Below, piece after piece: positions 1 to 7,053 of a stretch of DNA of 11,443 nucleotides. The position numbers and the translations under genes are program-made. Source of the DNA: Candidatus Altarchaeota archaeon (GTDB lineage Archaea; Altiarchaeota; Altiarchaeia; IMC4; QMZM01); the NCBI GenBank assembly GCA_015523055.1, contig WALD01000049.1, positions 1-11,443 of the forward strand, written 5' to 3'. The first letter of the stretch is position 1, and every line of letters starts with the position of its first letter. The notes beneath the pieces are model-generated. The model saw only the letters and a list, made by a program, of their open reading frames with translations, was not told the origin of the DNA and ran no database searches.

Positions 1-13
1 CATTTATAGCACC

Positions 14-19
14 AAAAAA
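14..19 (-). terminator. Possible T-rich terminator of sepS
   Basis: Read on the minus strand, a run of six T lies about 47 nt beyond the sepS stop codon. Archaeal transcription commonly ends at short T tracts without a required hairpin, so this is a reasonable 3' end for the sepS transcript. There is no strong stem upstream of it. The rest of positions 1-65 is AT-rich and holds no gene that I can see. Confidence 0.3.
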
Positions 20-65
20 GGCATAATTTATTAAATATCTATCCATAAAATTCAAAGATTTCAGG

Positions 66-1565
66 TTATTGTAAACTCCATCTCACAGCCATGAATATTG
101 GGCCTTTTATTGATATACTCCTTTGTTTTGAGCTTATGAACTCCCTTACCCTCTCGCTGATCCTGATATTGATATCGGCAGGAGACCTGGCCATCTTTAT
201 CTGGAGAAAGCCACTCCTCTCCCCTTTTTTACCCAGATGCTCAATCTCCGCAGCGAAGTAGTTAGATATAGCTCCGATGTAGGTGGGTTCAGATTTTACT
301 CCTCTCTTCTTTATCTCAACAAGAGTGGCGGAAAGCTTCTCCGGGTTCCGAGGGATCCCATATACCCCTCCCTTATAAACATATATCTCATTCAGGGCGG
401 CAGGACCAAGAAGTTTCGTGTTTTCCTCCCTCTCAACCAGATTCACCTTTAGGTTCCTTCCGAGAAATTTTCCCTCATAGGCAGGGAATTCACAGGGGGA
501 ATTCTTGTCTCTATGCTTCTCGGCAGCCTTCTTTATCAACTCAGCCAGCTCTTTTCCATCGTCTGTTTCCGGGATTTTATCAATTCCAATCCCCTTTGCA
601 ATCTCCTCGTCAGATAAATCAAGCCCACGATAGAACTGCGGGTACAGGATTTCCCTGATGTCGTCTGTCCCGGTCCTGATGAGCAGAATTCTCTCAACGC
701 CGAGACCGATGTTGAATACCGGGTACTCTATGCCATAGTTTGACAACGCTATGGGGGAGTACATCCCACAGTCGGCAATCTCAATATCCCCTGAAAAGAT
801 TTCAAGCTCCGTTCCCGGGGCGTAGTAATTCGAGGTCGCCTTCTTCCTGACGAATCTTATACCTCCGAATCCCATCTCATTGAGAATTCTCTCTGATACC
901 CTTTTACCTGTATCAAGACTAATGTCGGGGTCCATGATGACACAGGAGGCACCGTAGTGCGCCCTCAGGTGATGAGCGTCAACCCTCTGCTCTCTTCTGA
1001 ACCTCAGTCCTACGGAGAAAAGCCTTAGAGGTAGCTCCGCCTTGCCCTTTATCTCTCTCAATGTTGAGAACCATGACGCAGTCATATGTGAGCGTAGTGT
1101 TGTTTTTTCTGCAACAGGGGTGAGAGCTTTGAATTCGGGAAAGAGCCCAATAATCCTCACTGCTTCATCATCCTCAATTCCGAGAACATTGACCATCTCC
1201 TCAAATAAATCATCACCCTCCACAGAACCCTCCCTGTAGTTGCGGAGAATTCCTTTGAATTTTTGTATGTCAATCCTTGCAATTTTCTTAATCTCTGCAG
1301 CCTTCCTGTCGCTCAGACCGATATCAGGCCTTGGAAGCCCTGCAAGATAATAGCAACGGTCAAGGATTATGGGAGCCTCAGGACCGTACTGCTTATACAC
1401 CTCCTCTTCTGGAATAAAGATGTGATTCTCGACCTCATCAAAGCCGAGCCTTAGAAAAACCCTCCTTATCTCCTGTAATGCCTCCTGCACGGGATGGGGC
1501 TTTCCCCTCCCCCCGGAATAGTCCTTTTTTGCCCTCTTCTTTATATCCCCTGTATCAAATTCCAT
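66..1565 (-). CDS. sepS: O-phosphoserine--tRNA(Cys) ligase (SepRS), class II synthetase
   Basis: This cytoplasmic enzyme charges tRNA(Cys) with O-phosphoserine, which SepCysS then converts to Cys-tRNA(Cys). It is the indirect cysteine route of methanogens and relatives. The 499 residues carry the family signatures: IYKQYGPEAP-type motif near 56-64 (here VYKQYGPEAP), YLAGLPRPD (73-81), RSHMTASWF (159-167), the class II motif 2 region FRREQRVDAHHLRAHYGASC (189-208) and motif 3 GLGVERILLI (287-296). The C-terminal anticodon-binding region fills the remainder. The protein is somewhat shorter than the roughly 535-540 residues I know for the family. Much of the loss is near the N-terminus, where the segment before GKPHPV is only about 20 residues long. 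One phosphate-contacting Ser appears to be Gly205 (see findings). The ATG start at 1565 is 38 bp from thiL, which is transcribed the other way. Confidence 0.95.
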   Translation of the reverse strand: MEFDTGDIKKRAKKDYSGGRGKPHPVQEALQEIRRVFLRLGFDEVENHIFIPEEEVYKQYGPEAPIILDRCYYLAGLPRPDIGLSDRKAAEIKKIARIDIQKFKGILRNYREGSVEGDDLFEEMVNVLGIEDDEAVRIIGLFPEFKALTPVAEKTTLRSHMTASWFSTLREIKGKAELPLRLFSVGLRFRREQRVDAHHLRAHYGASCVIMDPDISLDTGKRVSERILNEMGFGGIRFVRKKATSNYYAPGTELEIFSGDIEIADCGMYSPIALSNYGIEYPVFNIGLGVERILLIRTGTDDIREILYPQFYRGLDLSDEEIAKGIGIDKIPETDDGKELAELIKKAAEKHRDKNSPCEFPAYEGKFLGRNLKVNLVEREENTKLLGPAALNEIYVYKGGVYGIPRNPEKLSATLVEIKKRGVKSEPTYIGAISNYFAAEIEHLGKKGERSGFLQIKMARSPADINIRISERVREFISSKQRSISIKGPIFMAVRWSLQ

Positions 1566-1603
1566 TATCCGATTTAATAATTAGAAGAGTAGAATTAATA
1601 GAC
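1566..1603. promoter_or_regulatory. Divergent sepS/thiL promoter region (38 bp)
   Basis: Both promoters must lie in or very near this short gap. On the plus strand tttaataa (1573-1580) is centred about 27 nt before the thiL ATG. That is the spacing expected for a TATA box of a leaderless archaeal transcript. On the minus strand, ctattaat (complement of 1594-1601) sits about 32 nt before the sepS ATG. No Shine-Dalgarno-like sequence precedes either ATG, which fits leaderless mRNAs. The assignment is inference from spacing and AT content. Confidence 0.4.
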
Positions 1604-2512
1604 ATGAAACTATCAGACCTTGGAGAGAGAGGAATAATCGGGAAGATGGGCAAAATTCTGGACATTGGCGATGACGCAGCCTGTATTAAATTAGGACACG
1701 AATCACTGATCCTCTCAACAGATACAATTCATGGGCCAACCCATATACCCCCCGGGATGACCCCCAAACAGATTGGGAAATTCATAGTCACAGTCAATCT
1801 GAGCGACCTCGCTGCCATGGGTGCAAAACCCCTTGCTTTTCTGCTGTCTTACGGCGGCCCTGATAAGGAATTCAGTGAATTCATGCAGTTAATTAAAGCT
1901 GCAGACAGTCAGTGCAGGAAATTCGGAATCAATCTGGCTGGCGGCGACACCAAGGAGATGAAAGAATTAACCCTTACCGGCTGTGCGGTGGGAACAGCAA
2001 AGAAACCGGTTCTGCGTTCCGGAGCAGTACCAGGCGATATAATCGCGGTAACAGGAGAACTCGGCACCGCCGGGGCATGTTTTGAACTCCTCAGGAAGGG
2101 CATCAAGCCAGGCAGCTCTCTGCTGAAGGCAGCCCTTGAGCCCGAGCCTAGGATAAACGAGGGGATATTCCTGGCAGAATATGCGACTTCAATGACAGAT
2201 ATCAGCGACAGCCTTGCAGTAAGCCTTTACAGTATAGCAAAACAAAGCAGAGTTGGGATGGAAATAGATATAGATAAAATTCCACTCTCAAGATTTGCCC
2301 CTGGTAATGTCGTTAATCACGCACTCTACAGCGGAGGAGATTATCAGTTGCTATTCACCGTGCCTGAGAAGACCTTTTTCAGGATTAAGGATTCACTCAA
2401 TGCAAAAATAATCGGGAAGACAACCAGATCCGGGGGAATCAGAGCAACAAGAGGTAGTAGGGAGTTCAGGATAAGAGAGATGGGTTATGAGCACTTCGAC
2501 AGAAATAGGTAA
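1604..2512 (+). CDS. thiL: Thiamine-monophosphate kinase (ThiL)
   Basis: ThiL phosphorylates thiamine monophosphate to thiamine diphosphate with ATP, the last step of cofactor synthesis in the cytoplasm. The 302 residues show the ThiL/PurM-type pattern in order: GDDAA (22-26), LSTDT (37-41), VNLSDLAAMGA (64-74), AGGDT (112-116), EPEPR (179-183), DISDSL (199-204) and SGGDYQLLFTV (243-253). The usual Glu of the GGD-E-LL motif is Gln248. The frame stays open upstream to an ATG at 1478, but that start would run inside sepS and add 42 residues with no family match. The ATG at 1604 begins with the typical MKLSDLGERGII and has a TATA-like box at leaderless spacing, so I chose it. Length is slightly below the usual 310-330. 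The gene faces the nurA-like gene across a 96-bp gap without a clear terminator. Confidence 0.93.
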   Translation: MKLSDLGERGIIGKMGKILDIGDDAACIKLGHESLILSTDTIHGPTHIPPGMTPKQIGKFIVTVNLSDLAAMGAKPLAFLLSYGGPDKEFSEFMQLIKAADSQCRKFGINLAGGDTKEMKELTLTGCAVGTAKKPVLRSGAVPGDIIAVTGELGTAGACFELLRKGIKPGSSLLKAALEPEPRINEGIFLAEYATSMTDISDSLAVSLYSIAKQSRVGMEIDIDKIPLSRFAPGNVVNHALYSGGDYQLLFTVPEKTFFRIKDSLNAKIIGKTTRSGGIRATRGSREFRIREMGYEHFDRNR

Positions 2513-2608
2513 AAGTTAGATAACCCAATTACGGTTTATTCAGCACAACAGAATAGTCTGAATTGAGGATTGGATCCCTCTCCCCAATGAGCAGAACGGA
2601 TTCAGCAA

Positions 2609-3583
2609 TTAGCCCTCTCTCCTCTCCCTGTGCCTCGGCTCAAGTTCATTCTCTCTAACGAATCTCTCAAGAATTCCCCCCACCTTCACCCTTCTCGTGA
2701 GATAGTCGGCAATCCGCAGAGGGTAGAGCTGTGGATGAAGCAAATCATCCTCCCTGCTCCAGATTGCGACAAGGTTCTCAAGGTCATGGACGAATTCCGG
2801 ATACGAGAATTCCCACCGGACTGTCAGAGGGTTACTCTTTCTGGAATGGGTGTAGCTCAACTTCTTTGACGGGAGTTTAAGATAAATGATGTTAATCCCC
2901 TCCCTCTCCTGCACTATGAACTCGTTTTCATCAAGAACCATGTCGAAGAGCGCAATGTTAGTCATGTCTTTTCCCAGCCCTCTGGCGATACCGACAGACG
3001 CTGAGTCCTCCACCATCCCGACGAACCTTCCAGAATCCTTCAACTCATTGTAGAGAGCCATTAATGTTTCGTTGTCCTTAATTCTCTTCAGCACCGTATA
3101 AATACTGCCGTCAAGAAGGAGGTAATCAACCCCTGCATTCAGCTCTTTCCACGAATCCAGCAGCGATTTATACTCATGGCCGATCCTCAGGATATTCAAA
3201 TTCCTCTCAATTCCGTCATGCCTCTCAAATCTTCCGATGTCCAGCACGGAATTATAGCCCATTTCTTTATATCCTACTCTTCTCCCCCCGGTTAAGGGAT
3301 CATTATGCATATCCCCATCAAAAATTCCGAAAAAGCTTACTGTATGAATCGCCCATAGTGCGAAGAATTTCAATTCCCGGCATAGGAAGGATGAATCCAC
3401 TGAGAGAATTCTACTCTCTCCGTCGCGAATCCCCGGGTTCAACTTGTTTATGGAGAATTCTGCCGATACATCATCCCTTAACTCCCCGGAATCAACATTA
3501 ATGCGGAGGGATTCCCTCAGTTTCAGAAATTTCCTATCCAGACTATCAAAATCAAAATCAAAATCAGGCGTCAGGTTTCTCAT
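2609..3583 (-). CDS. NurA-family nuclease, partner of the adjacent HerA-type ATPase
   Basis: NurA proteins are metal-dependent nucleases with an RNase H-like fold that dock on a HerA hexamer and degrade DNA ends. From the ATG at 3583 the product is 324 residues. The NurA pattern is visible: SVDSSF (61-66, first metal Asp63), a helix with GHEYKSLLDS (135-144), YLLLDGSIYT (154-163, second Asp158), MVEDSASVGIARGLGK (190-205), VRWEF (255-259), and near the C-terminus LLHPQLYPLRIADYLTRRVK (281-300). The last motif normally contains an Ala-His pair, but here it reads Ala-Asp (Asp293). A TTG at 3601 would add six residues, but its GGAGG abuts the codon with no spacing, so ATG is preferred. The start overlaps the end of the HerA gene by 20 bp, which suggests translational coupling. 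Family assignment is from motifs only; nuclease activity is not certain. Confidence 0.8.
   Translation of the reverse strand: MRNLTPDFDFDFDSLDRKFLKLRESLRINVDSGELRDDVSAEFSINKLNPGIRDGESRILSVDSSFLCRELKFFALWAIHTVSFFGIFDGDMHNDPLTGGRRVGYKEMGYNSVLDIGRFERHDGIERNLNILRIGHEYKSLLDSWKELNAGVDYLLLDGSIYTVLKRIKDNETLMALYNELKDSGRFVGMVEDSASVGIARGLGKDMTNIALFDMVLDENEFIVQEREGINIIYLKLPSKKLSYTHSRKSNPLTVRWEFSYPEFVHDLENLVAIWSREDDLLHPQLYPLRIADYLTRRVKVGGILERFVRENELEPRHRERREG
3545..3566. repeat. Hexanucleotide repeat atcaaa x3.7 at the HerA/NurA junction
   Basis: The plus strand carries atcaaa in tandem, three full copies and part of a fourth. On the minus strand it encodes the Asp-Phe run PDFDFDFDS at NurA residues 6-14, and its edge includes the TGA stop of the HerA gene. 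A gain or loss of whole units would keep the NurA frame. Confidence 0.8.
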
Positions 3584-6500
3584 TCTTCCCGCTCTCGGCA
3601 ACCTCCATTTCCCTTTTTATTGACTCTCTCTTTGCCCTTAATTCATCCATCCTCTTCCACTCCTTCTCCATCTCCTCGAATATCTCCCACCCCTCACTCT
3701 TGCCTTCAAGCTCGCTGATTCTCTTTTTTTCCTGTTCTATTTCCTCTTCTATTTCCTCCCTTTCCCTCCTTAGTTCCTCTATATTCCTAACAGGGACCTC
3801 AGACCCCCCTGGCCCAACATCTTCTGGTTTTGATGTAACAATAGGGACATTCTCCTCCTTTACCGGAGTGAGCGTTGGTGTAGGGATTACTGTGGGAGTG
3901 GACATCTCTGACCTCAGATTATTCCTGATCTCTGCCAGCTCCTTCTCCAGTGCCTCCTTCTCTGCCCTCATCTCATCCATCCTCTTCCACTCTTCTTCCA
4001 TTCGCTGGAGATCATCCCAGTTAACGTCCTCCCCCTTAACCCTTTTTTTATCCTCCTCCCGGATATCTTTCTTTTCAAATTCCCCTTCCTTTTCGGTTAT
4101 CTTCACCTCCCGTTCAATTATTCCCTTCCACTTGTCCTTGATATCCTTCAGTCCTTCATGGAGTTTGTTCTTCTCGCTAACCAGGTCCTTTCTCTCCTTC
4201 CTCACCTCCATCTTTCTCTTTTTCCTTTTGGCCTCAAGCCTTTTCTGCAATTCATCCTCACTCTTCTTCAGGTCTTCTCTTCGGGTGGCGTTTTCTTCCA
4301 CTGCAACCTGGCCCAGAATCCTCCTTCTCTTCTCAATTTCGCTCTGGATTTCACCAACCATCTCCTGCGCTATCCTCTCCTCCCTGGTGCCTATCTCCTT
4401 ATCCCTCTGAAGAATCATTTCCTTGTCCTTTGTTATCATCTCCCTGCGCTCTCCAATCATCTGCTCCGCCTTCTTCAGAGCCTCCTCCCTTTTCTGTGCC
4501 TCTTCTTTTAACCTCCGTTCCTTCTCAGCGTGCTTTTTCCTCTCCTCATCAAGTTGCGTCTTCTTCATATCGCTGAGTTCCTTCAGTTTCTCTCTCCCTA
4601 TTCTCAGCTTCTCTTTCTCCTTAAGGGCGACCTCCTCACGGAGTATCTTTATCTCCTTATGTTTCTTCAGGAGTTCCAGCACCTGTGCCCTGCTCTTCAG
4701 TTTTATCTCCTCTGTCTCAAGTTCAACCATTATCCTCTCTTCCTCCTCTCTGAGTTTCTCCTTCTCCTTTTCTATCTCCCTCATGGCTTCATCCTGCCTC
4801 TGCCTGAGAATCCTCTCTCTCTCTTCTATCTTTTTTTCCTCTTTATCAAGAATTGCAGAAAGCTCCCTCTCATACGCCCGTATCTCCTCATCCCTTTTTG
4901 CATCCCACTCAGATTTTATGGCCCTCTCCTCATCGGAAATCCTTCCCGTTTTCAGCCTCTCAATATAATCGTCTATCCTCTTTGAGAGAGAATCAACATA
5001 GATATCAACAATGCTGAAAGATCCGCTCTTTATATTGTCCAGAGCAAGCTTCATCTCCAGCTCTATGTCAAAGATGTCCAGATCCGCCTTCCTGAGGGTT
5101 TCAAGCTGGGGTAGTAGTTCATTTATCTTTTTGTTATACCTCTCGTACTGCTCCAGCTTTTCGTTGGACAGGCTGTTCGCATTATGAAGGGTCGGTCTAA
5201 AACTTATAAAGTATGGATTGCCCCCATTGTATTCGGAATTCTGTAGCATACCCTCCCCGATGTCGGCCTTGACCACCGACTGGTAGATATAATCCCCGTA
5301 CTTGAGGTTTATCCTATCCAGGTCCTCCTTGTAGCGGGTATGCATCTGGATCTCCGTTCCTATATTTGCCTTAATCTGGCCTATGAAGTCTTTTAGAACC
5401 TGCGAGATGAGAATTACGCCGATTCCAAATCGTCTGAATTCCCTCACGGCCCTCTCTATCCGAACGAAACCCTTCCCAACCCCGCCAAATTTCGGCAGAA
5501 TTCTATGAATCTCGTCAAACACAAGGAGCACCCTGAGATTTGAACTATCACTGAGACCTGCGTTGAATATGTCATCTATGGCATTTGATATGAATGCCTC
5601 CATATCCGGATTGTTCAGATCCCTCATGTAGAAGACGCTTATCTCCCCTGGAGTTATATGTTGTTCTGGATTTATTCTCTGGGTGGCATCGTTTATCACA
5701 TAGACATTGCCTTTGAATGTCCTTGCATCTGTCCTCTTCATCCCATATCTTCTATAACCCCTGAACATCTCTTCATCCCTATTTGGCTCCAGAAAGCCCG
5801 TCCACTGAGCAGTGGGGTCAAACACTACAACAGAAACATCGCTTTTAATCAGAACCTCCTCAACGAGTATCTGGGCAGCAATAGTCTTCCCACACCCTGT
5901 CGTCCCGGCCATCAGAGCGTGTGAGGATAGTGAATCAAGATAGAAGTAAGCATCAGCATTCATCTCCGCTATCTTTCCTATATACCCTGATTTCGGGCCC
6001 TTATGTGGAAGCGTCTCAAATTTAATTGATTCAAGGTATCTCTTCCTCCTTTCACGCTCCGTTTCGTATCTCCTGTAAAAGGACATAAGAATTCCAAGCA
6101 CGATGAGCAGAAAGAAACCGAGTATAATCCTGGCACCCGTAACCTGTGCGATAATTGGGTCAAAAATATCAAGAAATGACCTTTTGACCCTGATCCTCTT
6201 AACATCGCTTGCTTTTGCGGTCCTGTTGCCATCCCAGACATGATAAAGAATCCCCTCCACCTCATATTCCTTGTCCTGAGCATTCCGGGGGATAGTCAGT
6301 TCAGTGCTTGTTTCAAGCACGACGTTCTCTGGCAGTATGATCTCGTTATCCTTCGTAACCAGGATAGAACCCGTTTCCGGATCCTTCATTACCAACTCTA
6401 AAACACTCTTCGTCCTTCTCTGAGCCAGGTTAGAGATTCTGGACTGGACTATAATACTGCCTCCGGGTTTGCTTTCAAGCCTGTTCAGTTCTATGTTGAG

Positions 6501-6938
6501 TCCCAGAGAAACATTTGTCACGACCCTAAGAATCTCAAGTTTTAGTGATATCTCCCTTTCCTGTTCATTAACCTTCAGGATTACCTTCCCCCTATAAACC
6601 CCTGGTTTAGACTCTCTATTTATGTAACTCCTTACTCTCAGATATCCTGTTTCGTTGGGTGCTACCCTGACATAACTCTTCTCTATCTCCGGGAGTATGT
6701 TCTGGATTTCCTGGCTTATGGAGGATATCTCAACAAATACTCTCTCATCACCGTTATTCTTGATAGTCAATAAACCCTCTGCAAAATCCCCTGCGTATGC
6801 CTTTACCGATATTTCATCTGGTGTTATATCCACTGACTGGGCGGATACAGGAGATACAGAAACAGAAGCAACGCTAACCAAAAGTAGAAATGCAATCAAA
6901 AACCCCGTATTTAATCCACCATTATTACGAACCCACAT
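3564..6938 (-). CDS. Membrane-anchored HerA-type ATPase with extracytoplasmic domains and long C-terminal coiled coil
   Basis: The 1124-residue product is predicted as follows. There is a signal peptide (1-34, hydrophobic core 11-30, cleavage after VSAQ). Two beta-rich extracytoplasmic domains resembling NEW3/Ig-like folds follow at about 36-137 and 138-253. Next come one transmembrane helix (about 268-288, IILGFFLLIVLGILMSF), a positive RRYETERERRKR stretch, and a HerA/FtsK-superfamily (DUF87) ATPase domain (about 315-590). The ATPase has Walker A GTTGCGKT (345-352), Walker B VLLVFDEIH (470-478), sensor ISQ (511-513) and a candidate arginine region HTRYKEDLDR (533-542). From about 600 to 1010 the chain is almost pure Glu/Lys/Arg heptad-like coiled coil. 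A Pro/Thr linker (1013-1049) and a second short coil finish it. Canonical HerA is about 500 residues and soluble. NurA follows immediately, which supports the HerA call. The topology (ATPase inside) is inferred. There is no Cys in the coil, so no Rad50-type zinc hook. Confidence 0.85.
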   Translation of the reverse strand: MWVRNNGGLNTGFLIAFLLLVSVASVSVSPVSAQSVDITPDEISVKAYAGDFAEGLLTIKNNGDERVFVEISSISQEIQNILPEIEKSYVRVAPNETGYLRVRSYINRESKPGVYRGKVILKVNEQEREISLKLEILRVVTNVSLGLNIELNRLESKPGGSIIVQSRISNLAQRRTKSVLELVMKDPETGSILVTKDNEIILPENVVLETSTELTIPRNAQDKEYEVEGILYHVWDGNRTAKASDVKRIRVKRSFLDIFDPIIAQVTGARIILGFFLLIVLGILMSFYRRYETERERRKRYLESIKFETLPHKGPKSGYIGKIAEMNADAYFYLDSLSSHALMAGTTGCGKTIAAQILVEEVLIKSDVSVVVFDPTAQWTGFLEPNRDEEMFRGYRRYGMKRTDARTFKGNVYVINDATQRINPEQHITPGEISVFYMRDLNNPDMEAFISNAIDDIFNAGLSDSSNLRVLLVFDEIHRILPKFGGVGKGFVRIERAVREFRRFGIGVILISQVLKDFIGQIKANIGTEIQMHTRYKEDLDRINLKYGDYIYQSVVKADIGEGMLQNSEYNGGNPYFISFRPTLHNANSLSNEKLEQYERYNKKINELLPQLETLRKADLDIFDIELEMKLALDNIKSGSFSIVDIYVDSLSKRIDDYIERLKTGRISDEERAIKSEWDAKRDEEIRAYERELSAILDKEEKKIEERERILRQRQDEAMREIEKEKEKLREEEERIMVELETEEIKLKSRAQVLELLKKHKEIKILREEVALKEKEKLRIGREKLKELSDMKKTQLDEERKKHAEKERRLKEEAQKREEALKKAEQMIGERREMITKDKEMILQRDKEIGTREERIAQEMVGEIQSEIEKRRRILGQVAVEENATRREDLKKSEDELQKRLEAKRKKRKMEVRKERKDLVSEKNKLHEGLKDIKDKWKGIIEREVKITEKEGEFEKKDIREEDKKRVKGEDVNWDDLQRMEEEWKRMDEMRAEKEALEKELAEIRNNLRSEMSTPTVIPTPTLTPVKEENVPIVTSKPEDVGPGGSEVPVRNIEELRREREEIEEEIEQEKKRISELEGKSEGWEIFEEMEKEWKRMDELRAKRESIKREMEVAESGKNEKPDA
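3594..4019 (-). repeat. Duplicated Trp-containing module in the HerA C-terminus (110-residue period)
   Basis: Two copies of a roughly 30-residue helix lie exactly 110 residues apart, at about 974-1005 and 1084-1115 of the HerA-type protein. Both begin with Trp and contain the identical heptamer EWKRMDE (983-989 and 1093-1099). About 14 of the first 27 positions match. Between them lies the Pro/Thr-rich linker. The corresponding DNA is at 3924-4019 and 3594-3689. Confidence 0.8.
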
Positions 6939-6950
6939 TCTAATCTAACT

Positions 6951-6970
6951 GGTTGAATTTGGTTGAATTC
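6951..6970. repeat. 10-bp tandem repeat ggttgaatt(t/c) upstream of the HerA gene
   Basis: Two adjacent decamers differ only at the last base. They sit 13-32 bp before the HerA-type ATG, where an archaeal core promoter or an operator would lie. Read on the minus strand they give aattcaacc twice, which is not a good TATA box, so a regulator site is the more likely use. The role is inferred from position. Confidence 0.5.
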
Positions 6971-7014
6971 CACCCTGGCCCCTGGATCCACGATGACGAA
7001 TTCATTATCCCGTG

Positions 7015-7042
7015 GAATCCATTATTCTGAATCCATTACTCT
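7015..7042. repeat. 14-bp tandem repeat gaatccatta(t/c)tct upstream of the HerA gene
   Basis: Two direct copies match at 13 of 14 positions. They lie 77-104 bp upstream of the HerA-type gene and end 11 bp from the stop of the KaiC-like gene. Together with the decamer pair at 6951-6970 they make this 115-bp gap unusually repetitive. An upstream operator or a simple slippage product are both possible. Confidence 0.5.
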
Positions 7043-7053
7043 GTGTCCTTATA

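Noticed and set aside
1478..1603. 42-codon N-terminal extension of ThiL from an upstream ATG
   Set aside because: It overlaps sepS on the other strand, has no ThiL-like residues, and the ATG at 1604 gives the normal family start.
2513..2608. Bidirectional terminator between thiL and the nurA-like gene
   Set aside because: Only a 5-bp attgg/ccaat pairing and no T tract on either strand, so it is too weak to call.
3700..4985. Long Ser/Leu/Phe-rich plus-strand frames opposite the HerA coiled coil
   Set aside because: They are the mirror image of Glu/Lys/Arg-rich codons. The composition is explained by the coiled coil and no motif or start signal supports them.
4100..5150. Rad50-like zinc hook in the coiled coil
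   Set aside because: The coil contains no Cys at all, so there is no CxxC hook. The Walker motifs are contiguous in one domain rather than split as in Rad50.
5978..6283. 101-residue minus-strand frame inside the HerA-type gene
   Set aside because: It is an out-of-frame shadow of a gene whose own frame has clear domains throughout.
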